Positions 42,611 to 51,933 of a DNA stretch of 64,000 nt are shown here, piece by piece (the stretch's first letter is position 1; every line of letters begins with the position of its first letter). Where the stretch lies: positions 1 to 64,000 of the forward strand of contig NZ_JACSGR010000002.1 of NCBI RefSeq assembly GCF_016025525.2, read 5' to 3'. Under the pieces are notes generated by a model. That model ran no database searches. It was not told where the DNA came from and worked only from the letters and a program-made list of their open reading frames with translations. Source of the DNA: Eikenella glucosivorans. GTDB lineage: Bacteria > Pseudomonadota > Gammaproteobacteria > Burkholderiales > Neisseriaceae. The translations under genes and the position numbers were made by a program.

Positions 42611-43636
42611 TTATTGCGGATCCAAGCCCTGCAAAATACGTTGCGCTTCGGCGGCGCTGAGGTTGTAGCGGTAGTAGCGGCGGTAGAAGTCCTGCGTTTT
42701 GGCGGTCATGTCTACGTCGTTGAAACGCTGCGGGTGCAGCAGCTTGGCCGCCCACAGCACTTGCAGGGCGGCTTCGGTGCCGTAGCGGTCCCAGCCGAAG
42801 GTGCCGATGGGGTTGGCGTGCAGGCGGTTGTTTTGCACGGCTTTGATGCTGCGCCAGGCGGGGTCTTGCCTGATACGGGCGATGGACTGCGCGGCATTAC
42901 GGCCGCCGATGATGATGATGTCGGGGTTGGCGCGGATGATGGCCTCCATCGACACTTCGGTGAGGTTGGCCTGTTCGGGCAGTGCGGGGCGGCCGCCGGC
43001 AGTGCGTATCCATTCGCCGATGAGGGAACGGCCGCCGTCGATGCGGCGCAGGTTACTGCCGCCGGTAAGATGCAGCACGGTGGGTTTCTGCGCTTCGGGC
43101 AGGTTAGCGAGGCGGCGGTGCACGAGGCTGATATTGCCGTCGAGTTCGGCGTTGTATTGGCGGGCGATTTTCGGGGCGTTGCCGCCGATGACCTCGGCGG
43201 TGATGCGGACGGTCTGTTTGAGGCCGTTATAGTCTTGGAAACGCACCAGCACGGGTTTGAGTCCGGCGCGGCGCACTTGTTCCTGCATGGCGGGCTGGGA
43301 GAGCAGCACGGCGTCGGGGCGCACGCCGATGAGGGCTTCGGCCTGCACGGTTTGGCCGTTGCTTAAGGCGGGCACGTTTTTGATGCGCGGATAAACTTTG
43401 GCAAACCAGGGCAGGTTGCGGACGGATTCGGTGGTGGCCACCAGTTTGTCTGCGCCGCCGAGCATGAGCACGACTTGGTTGTTGGCGGGCCACAGGTCGG
43501 CGATGCGGTTTACCTGCTGCGGCAGTTCGACCACTTGGTTGTTGATGTCGCGCACGGGGCGGGCGTGGGCGGGTTGGAGGGCGAGCAGCAGGCCGGCGAA
43601 GGCGGCGGCGATGAGTTTGGGGCGTTGACGGGACAT
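42611..43636 (-). CDS. ABC metal/siderophore binding protein
   Basis: 341 residues from the ATG at 43636. A signal peptide ends near ALQPAHA-R (about residue 24). It is a class III binding protein: RIADLWPANNQVVLMLGGADKL, GVRPDAVLLSQPAMQEQ and a C-terminal FGWDRYGTEAALQVLWAAKLL. That last phrase is shared with a subgroup of iron-chelate and MolA-like binding proteins. It is the last gene of a minus-strand operon: permease, ATPase, binding protein. Iron-siderophore is the leading substrate because a FepA-like receptor is divergent; molybdate cannot be excluded. Confidence 0.88.
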   Translation of the reverse strand: MSRQRPKLIAAAFAGLLLALQPAHARPVRDINNQVVELPQQVNRIADLWPANNQVVLMLGGADKLVATTESVRNLPWFAKVYPRIKNVPALSNGQTVQAEALIGVRPDAVLLSQPAMQEQVRRAGLKPVLVRFQDYNGLKQTVRITAEVIGGNAPKIARQYNAELDGNISLVHRRLANLPEAQKPTVLHLTGGSNLRRIDGGRSLIGEWIRTAGGRPALPEQANLTEVSMEAIIRANPDIIIIGGRNAAQSIARIRQDPAWRSIKAVQNNRLHANPIGTFGWDRYGTEAALQVLWAAKLLHPQRFNDVDMTAKTQDFYRRYYRYNLSAAEAQRILQGLDPQ

Positions 43637-43834
43637 GGAGTTTCCTTGTTGCTGGGTTGAAATAGGGGCGTTGTGCCGGGTATGGGCTACCTGAAAGCGC
43701 GGTTTCAACAAAGTGAGCAAACAGCCTGCACGAGGCGGCTTGTTTTTCAGGTAGCCCTTCGGTTTCTCTTGTTCGGTGTGTGGCTCGGCTGTTACTCCGC
43801 GCGATTGCATTTTAACTGGCATTGAAGCCGCGCT

Positions 43835-43846
43835 TTCAGACGGCCT
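43835..43846. repeat. AG-DUS (Neisseria dialect)
   Basis: TTCAGACGGCCT just downstream of the ATPase gene. With AGGCCGTCTGAA at 46017-46028 it brackets the ATPase and permease genes. Confidence 0.8.
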
Positions 43847-43857
43847 CGCGCGCCGTT

Positions 43858-44643
43858 TTACAACTCTGCCACGGCGCAGACGCGACGCGGCCAGTTGGGT
43901 ACGTCGAGCAGGCGCAGGCCAACACCGTAGAGGGCTTCCAGCCGTTCGCTGCTTAAAATATCGGCGGTGTTGCCGCTTTGCAGCGTGCCGTCGGCGGCGA
44001 GGATGGCGGTTTGGCTGTGCGGCAGGCGGCCGTGCAGCAGCAGCGGGTGTTCGGGGTTGTGGGTGGTCATGACGATGGTGTAGCCGCGTTCGGACAAATC
44101 GGCCACCAGCCGCAGAGTCTGCACGGCGTTGCCGTAATCCAGCGCGGAGGTCGGCTCGTCGAACAAAATCAGTTCGGGCTGCTGCACCAGCACTTTGGCG
44201 ATGTTGGCCAGTTGTTTTTCGCCGCCGCTGGTTTCCATGTAGATGTGTTGCGCCAAGCGGGCGATGCCGAGCGTTTCCAACGCCTGCATGGCGGCTTCGT
44301 AGTCGGCAGGCTGCGGTTTGGCGGCCATGCCGATGCGGGCGGCGCGGCCGAGGACGACGTAGTCGAGCACGGTGTAGCGGTAGGTTTGCGGCGCAGCCTG
44401 CGATACATAACCTGCCACGCGGGCGATTTCGCGCGGGCGCATGGTTTGCACGTCGCGCCCGCTCAGCAGCACGCGCCCCTGTTGCGGGGCAAGCAGGCCG
44501 GCGGTGCAGTTGAGCAGGGTGGATTTGCCTGCGCCGTTGCGGCCGAGCAGGGTAAGCAGTGCGCCGCGCTCAATATGCAGGTTGATGCCGTTGAGCACGG
44601 GGCGGCCGCGGTAGGTGTAGTGCAGGTTTTCGATGTTCAGCAT
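43858..44643 (-). CDS. FecE-type ABC ATPase
   Basis: 261 residues. Walker A GRNGAGKST (about 35-43), Q-loop VAGYVSQAAP, signature ETSGGEKQLANIAKVL, Walker B LILFDEPTSALD and switch MTTHNPEHPLLL. This is the FecE/FepC/BtuD class serving FecCD permeases. It drives import of the chelate delivered by the binding protein encoded at 42611. It lies between permease and binding-protein genes on the same strand. Confidence 0.92.
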   Translation of the reverse strand: MLNIENLHYTYRGRPVLNGINLHIERGALLTLLGRNGAGKSTLLNCTAGLLAPQQGRVLLSGRDVQTMRPREIARVAGYVSQAAPQTYRYTVLDYVVLGRAARIGMAAKPQPADYEAAMQALETLGIARLAQHIYMETSGGEKQLANIAKVLVQQPELILFDEPTSALDYGNAVQTLRLVADLSERGYTIVMTTHNPEHPLLLHGRLPHSQTAILAADGTLQSGNTADILSSERLEALYGVGLRLLDVPNWPRRVCAVAEL

Positions 44644-44813
44644 GATGGGCGGTGGCTACCTGAAATTGGTTTCCAAAGGGCAGTGGTTGGGCGGTGCGTT
44701 TTGGTTTTTCAGGTAGCCTTCATTGGGTTGGGAAAGGGTTGGCCGGAGGCGTGGGGCTCGGTGCGGTTGAAGCAAACAAGGTGGATTTTGCGGGGCAAAA
44801 GCGGCCTGCAATC

Positions 44814-45881
44814 CTAATCCGCCACCTTCTGCCGCACCAGCACCCAGGCGAAAAACGGCGCGCCGATAAAGCCGGTGATGATGCCCAGCGGGATTTCCTG
44901 CTCGTACAGGTTGCGCGCCAGCGTGTCGGTGCACAGCAAAAACAGCGCGCCCGCCAGAATCGAGAGCGGCAGAGTGCGCAGGTTGTTGTCGCCCGCCGAG
45001 AGCCGCGCCAGGTGCGGCACGACCAGCCCCAGCCAGCCGATGGTGCCGCTCAGGCACACGGCCGAGGCGGTCAGCAGCGTGGCACAGACGACCATCACCG
45101 TGCGTTCGCGGCGGATTTCCGCCCCCACCAGCCGCGCCTCGCGGTCGCCCAGCGACAGCACGTTGATGCGCCAGCGCATCGCCACCAGCACCGCCGCCGA
45201 CAGCAGCATGACGGGCGCGAGCGCGGCCAGGTTGCCGTATTCCGATTTGGCCAGGCTGCCGAGCTGCCAATACACGATTTCCGCCAGCTCGGTTTCCGGA
45301 TCGGCCAGATATTTCATCAGCCCGAGCGTGGCCGACATAAAGCCCGACACCACAATCCCCGCTAAAACCAAAATCACCGCCGAATCGCGCCCCACCAGGC
45401 GGGGCAGCACCAGCGTCATCATCACCGCCAAAAGGCCGCCTGCAAAGGCCGCCGCCTGCGTGCCCCAAATGCTCCAACCCAGCAGGATAGACAATGCCGC
45501 GCCCACGCACGCGCCGGAAGACACGCCAAGCAGGTCGGGCGACACCAGCGGGTTGCGGAAGATGCCCTGATAGGCTGCGCCGGAAGCCGCCAGCGCCGCG
45601 CCCACCAGCATGGCCGCCAAAATGCGCGGCAGGCGCAGGTTCAACACGATGTTGGCCTCCACCTCGCCTACCGGCGCGGGGGTCAGGCTGCCTGCAAACG
45701 GCAGATGCCAATCTGCCGCCCACTGCGCCGCACCCTGCAACAGGCTACGCCACACCGCGTCCACCGGCACGGGGTAACGCCCCCACGACAGGGAAAACAG
45801 CACGGCCAGCAGCAAAACGGCAGACAGTGCCAGCATCAGCAGCGGGTAGCCGGAAAAACGGGCGGGGCGGGGAGCGGGCAT
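44814..45881 (-). CDS. FecCD-type ABC permease
   Basis: 355 residues from the ATG at 45881; an ATG at 45911 is also in frame, and neither has a clear ribosome-binding site. About ten membrane helices. Family phrases: LRLPRILAAMLVGAALAASGAAYQ (split by short loops), NPLVSPDLLGVSSGA, GTIGWLGLVVPHLAR and GIITGFIGAPFFAWVLVR. It forms the channel for siderophore, heme, cobalamin or molybdate import with the ATPase encoded at 43858. First gene of the minus-strand operon, divergent from the FepA-like receptor gene. Confidence 0.92.
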   Translation of the reverse strand: MPAPRPARFSGYPLLMLALSAVLLLAVLFSLSWGRYPVPVDAVWRSLLQGAAQWAADWHLPFAGSLTPAPVGEVEANIVLNLRLPRILAAMLVGAALAASGAAYQGIFRNPLVSPDLLGVSSGACVGAALSILLGWSIWGTQAAAFAGGLLAVMMTLVLPRLVGRDSAVILVLAGIVVSGFMSATLGLMKYLADPETELAEIVYWQLGSLAKSEYGNLAALAPVMLLSAAVLVAMRWRINVLSLGDREARLVGAEIRRERTVMVVCATLLTASAVCLSGTIGWLGLVVPHLARLSAGDNNLRTLPLSILAGALFLLCTDTLARNLYEQEIPLGIITGFIGAPFFAWVLVRQKVAD

Positions 45882-46100
45882 GGTGTTCGGGTTTCGGCAA
45901 AAACGTTGCATTTTAGCCGCAGGGCAGGCGGTGGTTTATTGTACGAAAGGAGTAGGCGGGGGAATTGTGTTGCGGCAAACACACTCGGCAGCCACCCGAC
46001 ATCCGGTGGGGAATGCAGGCCGTCTGAAAAGTTTGCCATGCCGCAAACCGCATCCGGCAAGGCTTTTCCACATCGGCCGAGCCGCGCCCACCGGTGGGAC

Positions 46101-46116
46101 TAATCCTTTCGCATAA
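46101..46116. promoter_or_regulatory. degenerate NarL-like 7-2-7 site, FepA-like receptor/ABC operon
   Basis: TAATCCT-TT-CGCATAA. The left half and spacer are identical to the narX site, and the right half matches 4 of 7. It lies about 220 bp from both divergent start codons. Confidence 0.35.
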
Positions 46117-46157
46117 TAGTTTTAATTTTGGTAAAGACAGATGATTGCGCCCCGCTG

Positions 46158-46173
46158 GATTCCGGCCGGAATC
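46158..46173. promoter_or_regulatory. 16-bp perfect palindrome
   Basis: GATTCCGGCCGGAATC in the shared control region of the receptor and ABC operon. Possible operator; the regulator is unknown. Confidence 0.35.
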
Positions 46174-46335
46174 TGAAGAAGCATAAACCGGCTAAAACAA
46201 TGATTTCAGCCCGCCTCAATCCGGATTAAGCCGAACATTTTTCAGGTAGCCTCAAGTCGCATTGCCGAGCAGGCTACCTGAAATTGGTTCTCGCACCTAA
46301 AACCCGTTTAAACCCTACCAAGGACACACCTCATC

Positions 46336-48726
46336 ATGCGCCCCGCATTATTCCGCCTCACCCTGCTCAACGCCTTGCTGCTCTCCGGCTTTGCCGCTGC
46401 GGAAACCACTGCCGCCAGCGAACCCGCCGGCAGCACCGAGCTGGAAACCATCTACGTTACCGCAGAAGCCCAAGCCAAACAGCAGCTCGGTTCTTCCGTC
46501 ATCACCGCGCAGGACTTGCAGCGCATGCCGGTCACCAACGACATCTCCGAAATCGTCAGCAAAATGCCCGGCGTGACACTCAGCAGCAACTCGCCCGGCG
46601 GCGCACGCGGCAACAAACGCCAAATCGACATCCGCGCCATGGGGCCGGAAAACACACTGATTTTGATTGACGGCAAACCCGTGCGCTCGCGCAACGCCGA
46701 ACGCTACGGACGCGGCGGCGTGCGTAACACGCGCGGCGATTCCAACTGGGTACCGCCCGAAATGATCGAGAAAATCGAAGTGTTGCGCGGTCCGGCTGCC
46801 GCCCGCTACGGCTCGGGTGCGATGGGCGGCGTGGTGAACATCCGCACCAAATCCATCACCCGCGAATTCCACGGCAGCGTCGGCACTTATATTGAACAGC
46901 CGCAAAGCGGCACCGAGCAAGGTGCCACGCGGCGCGCCAACTTTATCGTGTCCGGCCCCATCGTACAGGACAAACTCGGTTTCCGCCTCTACGGCAACAT
47001 CAACAAAACCAGTCCCGACGATTTAGACATCAACAGCAGCGCGAACACCGGCACTGCCCTGAGCGCCGGCCGCGAAGGTGTGCGCAACCGCGACATCGCA
47101 GGCCGCCTGCAATGGGACATCAGCCCCACCCAGCGCATCACCTTCGATGCCACCTACAGCCGCCAAGGCAATATCTACAACGGCGACACACAGAGCAGCA
47201 ATGTGCTCGTCCCTGCCGTACGCAATATCGCCTTCCCCTTAATCGGCACGGAAACCGCCCGCCTCTACCGCCAAAGCTATACCCTCACCCACCGCGGCAG
47301 CTGGGATTGGGGCGATGTGGAAAGCTACATCAGCTTCGACAAAACCGTAAACAGCCGCTTGCCTGAAGGCCTGCTCGGCAGCACCGAAGGCGCTTATAAC
47401 AGCACCACGGGCTTCTCCGACAGCGTGCTGAAAAACTACCGCTTCGGCACCCGCGCCGACCTGCCCCTTTCCAACCATACCCTCACCGTCGGCGCCGAAG
47501 GCGGCCGCTCCGTGCTGGATGATTCCGCCTCCATGTCGCAAACCATGCAGACCTACGGCGACATCCCGTGGCTGGCCAGCACCGGCCGCAGCGGCAAAGG
47601 CAGCCAGAACGACTTCGCCATCTATATCGAAGACAACATCTCGCTAAACCAAGGCCGTACCTTCCTCATCCCCGGCCTGCGTTGGGACTACAACACCGCC
47701 TTCGGTTCGGTTTTCTCGCCCTCGTTCAACTTCTCCCATGCCTTAAACGACAACTGGCGGATTAAGGGTGGCGTGGCTCGTGCCTTCAAAGCGCCCAACC
47801 TGTACCAGACCCAGCCCAACTACATGCTGACCAATGCCAGTCACGGCTGCCCCATCGACGAGCATAACCGATGGGACAACCCCAATGCGCAAAACAGCAG
47901 CGCCACCAGTGGCGGCCCCGGCACGACCGCAGGCAACGCCTACTACAACAGCAACCCCGGCGGCTTCGACTGGGGCCGCGCCTGCTACTTCGTCGGCAAC
48001 AAAGACATCAAGCCCGAAACCAGCATCAACAAGGAAATCGGCTTCGAGTTCAGCAAAGACGGCTATCTGGCTTCGCTGGCCTATTTCCACAACGATTACC
48101 GCAACCGCATTGTTGACAACGGCGAATTCGTTACCACCATCGATGCCCCTGCCGGTGGCTATAACCGCGACGTGCGTCCCACCAATAACCGCGGCGGCGT
48201 AAACATTTGGCGCAATTACACCGCCACCAACGTGTATCAGTGGGGCAACCGCGGCAAGGCTGTGCTCTCAGGCCTGGAAGGCAACCTCACCCTGCCGCTG
48301 ATCCGCGATAAGCTGACCCTCAGCACCAACTTCACTTATTTCCACCGCAACGAAGAGAAGTTCTACGGCAACCCCGTGTCCATCGTGCCGAAATACACCG
48401 TCAACAGCGCGCTCAACTGGCAGATCACCCCGGCCTGGGATCTGAACGCCACCTACACTTACTACGGCCGCCAGAAAACCGGCTCCAAGCCTACCCGTTT
48501 CATCGACGTGTATTACGAAGACGGCGGCAGCAAGCTGACCGAATACCAGATGGGCAGCTACGGCGTGTTCGGGCTCAACGTCGGCTACAACTGGAAAGAC
48601 AGCATCAGCCTGCGCGCCGGCGTGAACAACTTGTTCGACAAAACCATCCTGCGCACCGCCGGACGCGCCAATACCTACAACGAACGCCGCCGCAGCTTCT
48701 TCTTCAACGCGCGCTACTCGTTCTAA
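46336..48726 (+). CDS. FepA-like TonB-dependent catechol-siderophore receptor
   Basis: 796 residues. A signal peptide ends near SGFAAA (about residue 22), with TonB box LETIYVTAEA. The plug closely follows E. coli FepA in RQIDIRAMGPENTLILIDGKP, DSNWVPPEMIEKIEVLRGP and AAARYGSGAMGGVVNIRT. The barrel keeps FepA-like SAGREGVRNRDI, YSRQGNIYNGDTQ and ENLF-type VNNLFDKTILR, and ends FFFNARYSF. It most likely takes up ferric enterobactin-like chelates made by other bacteria. It is divergent from the matching FecCD-type importer operon. Confidence 0.93.
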   Translation: MRPALFRLTLLNALLLSGFAAAETTAASEPAGSTELETIYVTAEAQAKQQLGSSVITAQDLQRMPVTNDISEIVSKMPGVTLSSNSPGGARGNKRQIDIRAMGPENTLILIDGKPVRSRNAERYGRGGVRNTRGDSNWVPPEMIEKIEVLRGPAAARYGSGAMGGVVNIRTKSITREFHGSVGTYIEQPQSGTEQGATRRANFIVSGPIVQDKLGFRLYGNINKTSPDDLDINSSANTGTALSAGREGVRNRDIAGRLQWDISPTQRITFDATYSRQGNIYNGDTQSSNVLVPAVRNIAFPLIGTETARLYRQSYTLTHRGSWDWGDVESYISFDKTVNSRLPEGLLGSTEGAYNSTTGFSDSVLKNYRFGTRADLPLSNHTLTVGAEGGRSVLDDSASMSQTMQTYGDIPWLASTGRSGKGSQNDFAIYIEDNISLNQGRTFLIPGLRWDYNTAFGSVFSPSFNFSHALNDNWRIKGGVARAFKAPNLYQTQPNYMLTNASHGCPIDEHNRWDNPNAQNSSATSGGPGTTAGNAYYNSNPGGFDWGRACYFVGNKDIKPETSINKEIGFEFSKDGYLASLAYFHNDYRNRIVDNGEFVTTIDAPAGGYNRDVRPTNNRGGVNIWRNYTATNVYQWGNRGKAVLSGLEGNLTLPLIRDKLTLSTNFTYFHRNEEKFYGNPVSIVPKYTVNSALNWQITPAWDLNATYTYYGRQKTGSKPTRFIDVYYEDGGSKLTEYQMGSYGVFGLNVGYNWKDSISLRAGVNNLFDKTILRTAGRANTYNERRRSFFFNARYSF

Positions 48727-48743
48727 AACCGGCAAACCGCAAA

Positions 48744-48784
48744 CGCCCGCCCACCTCGGCAAACAGGTTGGCGGGCGGTTTTTT
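48744..48784 (+). terminator. intrinsic terminator of FepA-like gene
   Basis: GC-rich arms CGCCCGCCCACCT / AGGTTGGCGGGCG with one mismatch, followed by G and a run of T. Confidence 0.88.
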
Positions 48785-49167
48785 GCAGGTTTGCCCGGAA
48801 GCGGCAGCCGGATTTTCAGGTAGCCTTTGCCACGGCAGCCTGAAAACATCGGGTTTGCCTTTTCACGCAGGCAAATAAGGTGTTCGGGTCAGCCGGGTTC
48901 TGCGAAGCTCAAACACGGTTTCCGCGCCGCCGGATACCGGTTTCCATTACCAGCAAAAGGCTACCTGAAATTTTCAGGTAGCCTTTGTTGGTTGGATGCA
49001 GGAAACTTTCTGTATGCGGTTGGGGTAGCGAATGCGGTTTAAATCAGGCCAAGGCGGCAAAACCGCAAACAGTATGGCAACAGGGCAGGGTAACACTGCC
49101 CTGGTTTGAAACCCATCAGCATAAAATTTCGGCGTATCGCAAACTTGGTGACGGCTGCCTGGTAAAA

Positions 49168-49205
49168 AGGCTACCTGAAAATGGATTTCCGTTTTCAGGT
49201 AGCCT
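49168..49205. terminator. narL terminator (inverted DUS pair)
   Basis: AGGCTACCTGAA (49168-49179) and TTCAGGTAGCCT (49194-49205), 36 bp past the narL stop. Confidence 0.7.
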
Positions 49206-49240
49206 TGGTTGGGGCATGCATCTAAGTGGCTTAGCAGGCT

Positions 49241-49912
49241 TCATTCTTTCGGTGCTTCTTCCGGCAGCGGTACTTTGTGCTGCACGGCATACACGGCGGC
49301 CTGCACGCGGCTGCCGAGTTCGAGTTTGCGCAGGATGTTCTGCACATGCACTTTCACAGTGGATTCGGCCAAATCCATGCGTTTAGCGATGATTTTGTTG
49401 CTGTAGCCGGCGGCGAGGTAGCCCAATACTTCCAGCTCGCGCGAGGTGAGGGTGTCGAGGGCGTTTTTGGCCTGCGGCAGGGTGGGGCGGATGAGGGATT
49501 GCACCATGCAGGCCATCATTTCGGGGGAAAACACGTTGTCGCCGTTGGCGGCTTTGCCGATGGCATCGATAAGGAAATTGGCGTTGATGTTTTTTAGCAG
49601 GAAGCCGCAGGCGCCCAAACGCATGCATTCCACCAGGTCTTCGCCATCTTCCGATACGGTGAGCATCACCACTTTCTGCTCGGGGCGGCTACTGAGGATT
49701 TGTGCCAGGGCTTCGCGCCCGCTCATCACGGGCATGTCCAAATCCAGCAGCACCACGTCCGGCGCGAGCTGGCTCACCAGTTTCACGCCGCTCAAGCCGT
49801 CGGCGGCCTCACCCACCACTTCGTAGTTTTCCTGCCGGGCGAGCAGGGCTTTGATGCCGCTGCGGAACAGGGTGTGGTCGTCGATGAGAACGATCTTGAT
49901 TGTGTCGGTCAT
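49241..49912 (-). CDS. narL: nitrate/nitrite response regulator
   Basis: 223 residues. The receiver domain (about 1-125) has acidic pocket VLIDDH, phospho-acceptor Asp in VVLLDLDMPVMSG (about 59) and MLTVSEDGEDLVE. The C-terminal LuxR/NarL helix-turn-helix (about 155-215) has LTSRELEVLGYLAAGYSNK and ESTVKVHVQNILRKL. It is translationally coupled to the sensor gene (4-bp overlap) and next to two narK genes. NarL versus NarP cannot be told apart by eye. It is the likely reader of the TAATCC 7-2-7 sites. Confidence 0.93.
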   Translation of the reverse strand: MTDTIKIVLIDDHTLFRSGIKALLARQENYEVVGEAADGLSGVKLVSQLAPDVVLLDLDMPVMSGREALAQILSSRPEQKVVMLTVSEDGEDLVECMRLGACGFLLKNINANFLIDAIGKAANGDNVFSPEMMACMVQSLIRPTLPQAKNALDTLTSRELEVLGYLAAGYSNKIIAKRMDLAESTVKVHVQNILRKLELGSRVQAAVYAVQHKVPLPEEAPKE

Positions 49913-51816
49913 ACCTGCCTTCTTTCTATGTTGGGAAGTTTCAGGGTTACCCGGGTGCCGCCGGGCGCGGATTGCAAGCCAAGCTCGGCGCGGATGCGGC
50001 TGGCGCGCTCGCGCATGATGTGCAGCCCCACATGGTGGCTGTGCTGCTCTTTGATGCGCTCGGTGTCGAAGCCGCAGCCATCGTCTTGGATGCTCATGGT
50101 GAAATCTTGCCCGTTGTCGAAGCGGATGTCTACTTGTGAAGCCTGCGAATGTTTGCGCACGTTGGAGAGGCTTTCCTGCAGGATAAACACCACCTGCAAT
50201 TGCTGCTCGTTGCTCAGCGGCGGGCCGTTGCCGTGCCAGCTCAGGCGCACGGCGATTTGGGTTTGGCGCTCAAAGCGCTCCACCAAGGCCTGCACCACAC
50301 CGGCGAAATCTTTGCTGTTGATTTTGGTGCGGAAGTTGCTCAGCAGTTCGCGCACGTCGTCGTAGCATTCTTGGATGCCTTCTTTGATGTATTGCAGGTT
50401 TTCGTTGATCTGTTCCTGTTCGTGGTTTTGCAGGGCGGCTTCCAGCATCTGCACTTGCAGGTTGAGGAAGGTGAGCGCCTGGGCGATGCTGTCGTGCAGG
50501 CCTTGGGCAATCAGGTTGCGCTCCTGCAATACGGCCAGCTGGCGGCTCTCGTCGATCAGGCGCAGGTTGCTGATGACCACGCCGAACTGGCTGCACAGTG
50601 CTTCCCACAAATCGCTGTCGGCCATGGCCACCGGTTCTTTCTGTTTGAAATACAGCGTCACCATGCCGAAATCTTGCGCCTTGTAGCGGATTTTGAAAAT
50701 ACGCAGCTGGGAGAAACCGAGTCGGCTGCATTCCTTGCCGTCGATGTCAGCATTTTGGCCTTCGTTTGGCTTTTCCGCATCCCGCACGAAGCGGATGGGC
50801 TGCCAGTCGTCCTCCATCACAGCATGGCCGCATAGGCAGTCGTCGAAGCGCTGGCAGGCTTCGGCGGTTTGCAGCGAATCGGGCAGGCCGATTTGTGTCA
50901 CTAAATCCATGCGCTGCCGTTTGAAGTCGATCAGGCGAATGCTGCCCGCGTCGGCCGACACCATTTCCAGCATTCTTTTTAAAAACACTTCGGCGGCACC
51001 GGCGGTGGTTTGGGTTTGGCTGAGGAAGTGCGAGAAGAAATAGAGGGTTTCCAGCGTGTGGTGTTTGGCTTCCAAATCGCGCGTTTTCTCGGCTACTTCT
51101 TCTTCCAAATGCGAATAGAGCTGGGAGAGGCGGCTGCTCATCTGGTTGAAGCCGTTGTCCACACGGGCGAATTCGGAGGAATGGTCGATGGGGATCTGGA
51201 TGCCGAGCTGTCCGCCGTGGATGGCGGCCACACCCTGTTGCAAATGCTGCAAGGGGCGGATGATCCACCAATACAGCAGGAAGATCATGAAGGCCGCACT
51301 CATCGCCACCAGCACCAGCAGGCTGCTCTGGAACAGGCGCAGCCAGGAAATATAGCGCGTGTTGGTCTGCTCCACAGCGGAAACCACGCTGTCGAGGCGG
51401 TTGAGGAAGGGCTGCAGCTCTTGGTCGGTAATCGGTTTGTGCTGCTGTGAGGCTACCTGAAAACGTGGGCGGACAGATTGTTGCCAATGGGTGTCCAGCT
51501 CGTTGAAGCGCTGCCACACGATGTCGTCGGGCGGCAGGAACAGCGGGCGGCGGCGGTCGCCTTGACGCACGTTGGCGAGGATGCCGTCGTATTGCTGCAG
51601 GCGCTGCTCAATTTCGGCGGCGGGGGCGTTTTCGCGGATGAGCAGGGCGATGCGGTAGCTGCGCAGGCGCAGGCTGCCGATGTCGTTGATGGCCGCCGCG
51701 CTGCCTTCCAGCCGCCACGACAACAGCAGGGTGTAGCTGCTGGAGGCGGCGGCCAGCACCAGCCACAGCAGGGTGAGCAGTTTGAGTCGGACAGACAGGC
51801 TCTTGAGTAGTTTCAT
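49909..51816 (-). CDS. narX: nitrate/nitrite sensor histidine kinase
   Basis: 635 residues from the ATG at 51816; the open frame to 51900 adds an unlikely N-terminus. Helix 1 is at about 10-30. The periplasmic nitrate-binding P-box INDIGSLRLRSYRIALLI (about 44-61) matches NarX/NarQ. Helix 2 is about 150-175, followed by HAMP, a cysteine-containing/GAF-like central part, the HisKA_3 phospho-His in IAQGLHDSIAQALTFLNLQ and the ATPase with NVRKHSQAS and DDGCGFD. It phosphorylates the partner NarL. A DUS at 51450-51461 lies inside. Divergent from narK with a NarL-like palindrome between them. Confidence 0.93.
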   Translation of the reverse strand: MKLLKSLSVRLKLLTLLWLVLAAASSSYTLLLSWRLEGSAAAINDIGSLRLRSYRIALLIRENAPAAEIEQRLQQYDGILANVRQGDRRRPLFLPPDDIVWQRFNELDTHWQQSVRPRFQVASQQHKPITDQELQPFLNRLDSVVSAVEQTNTRYISWLRLFQSSLLVLVAMSAAFMIFLLYWWIIRPLQHLQQGVAAIHGGQLGIQIPIDHSSEFARVDNGFNQMSSRLSQLYSHLEEEVAEKTRDLEAKHHTLETLYFFSHFLSQTQTTAGAAEVFLKRMLEMVSADAGSIRLIDFKRQRMDLVTQIGLPDSLQTAEACQRFDDCLCGHAVMEDDWQPIRFVRDAEKPNEGQNADIDGKECSRLGFSQLRIFKIRYKAQDFGMVTLYFKQKEPVAMADSDLWEALCSQFGVVISNLRLIDESRQLAVLQERNLIAQGLHDSIAQALTFLNLQVQMLEAALQNHEQEQINENLQYIKEGIQECYDDVRELLSNFRTKINSKDFAGVVQALVERFERQTQIAVRLSWHGNGPPLSNEQQLQVVFILQESLSNVRKHSQASQVDIRFDNGQDFTMSIQDDGCGFDTERIKEQHSHHVGLHIMRERASRIRAELGLQSAPGGTRVTLKLPNIERRQV

Positions 51817-51933
51817 CGGCGGGTTTTTAAAGAGGATAGGGGCAACACGGCGGCCGCAACCGCCCACATTATCCATAATTATACGCGCTAATTGTTTCAC
51901 TTTTCTGGTGTAATCAGAAGGAGGCTGGCCACC

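Larger units (their letters stand above)
45882..46335. other. divergent promoter region of FepA-like receptor and ABC operon
   Basis: About 450 bp without a gene. It contains AGGCCGTCTGAA (46017-46028), the NarL-like site (46101-46116), a 16-bp palindrome (46158-46173), a smaller palindrome AATCCGGATT (46218-46227), an inverted DUS pair (46241-46252, 46271-46282) and an AAGGA site before the receptor ATG. I saw no convincing Fur box. Confidence 0.65.
48727..49240. other. intergenic region with terminators and DUS
   Basis: About 510 bp without a gene. It contains the receptor terminator (48744-48784) and DUS at 48815-48826, 48958-48969/48973-48984 and 49168-49179/49194-49205. Confidence 0.7.

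Noticed and set aside
42611..45881. Calling the FecCD-type operon MolABC (molybdate)
   Set aside because: The divergent receptor is clearly FepA-like, so iron-siderophore uptake is the simpler reading; molybdate is left as an alternative.
45882..46335. Fur box before the FepA-like receptor gene
   Set aside because: AT-rich stretches exist near 46110-46135, but none fits GATAATGATAATCATTATC well enough.
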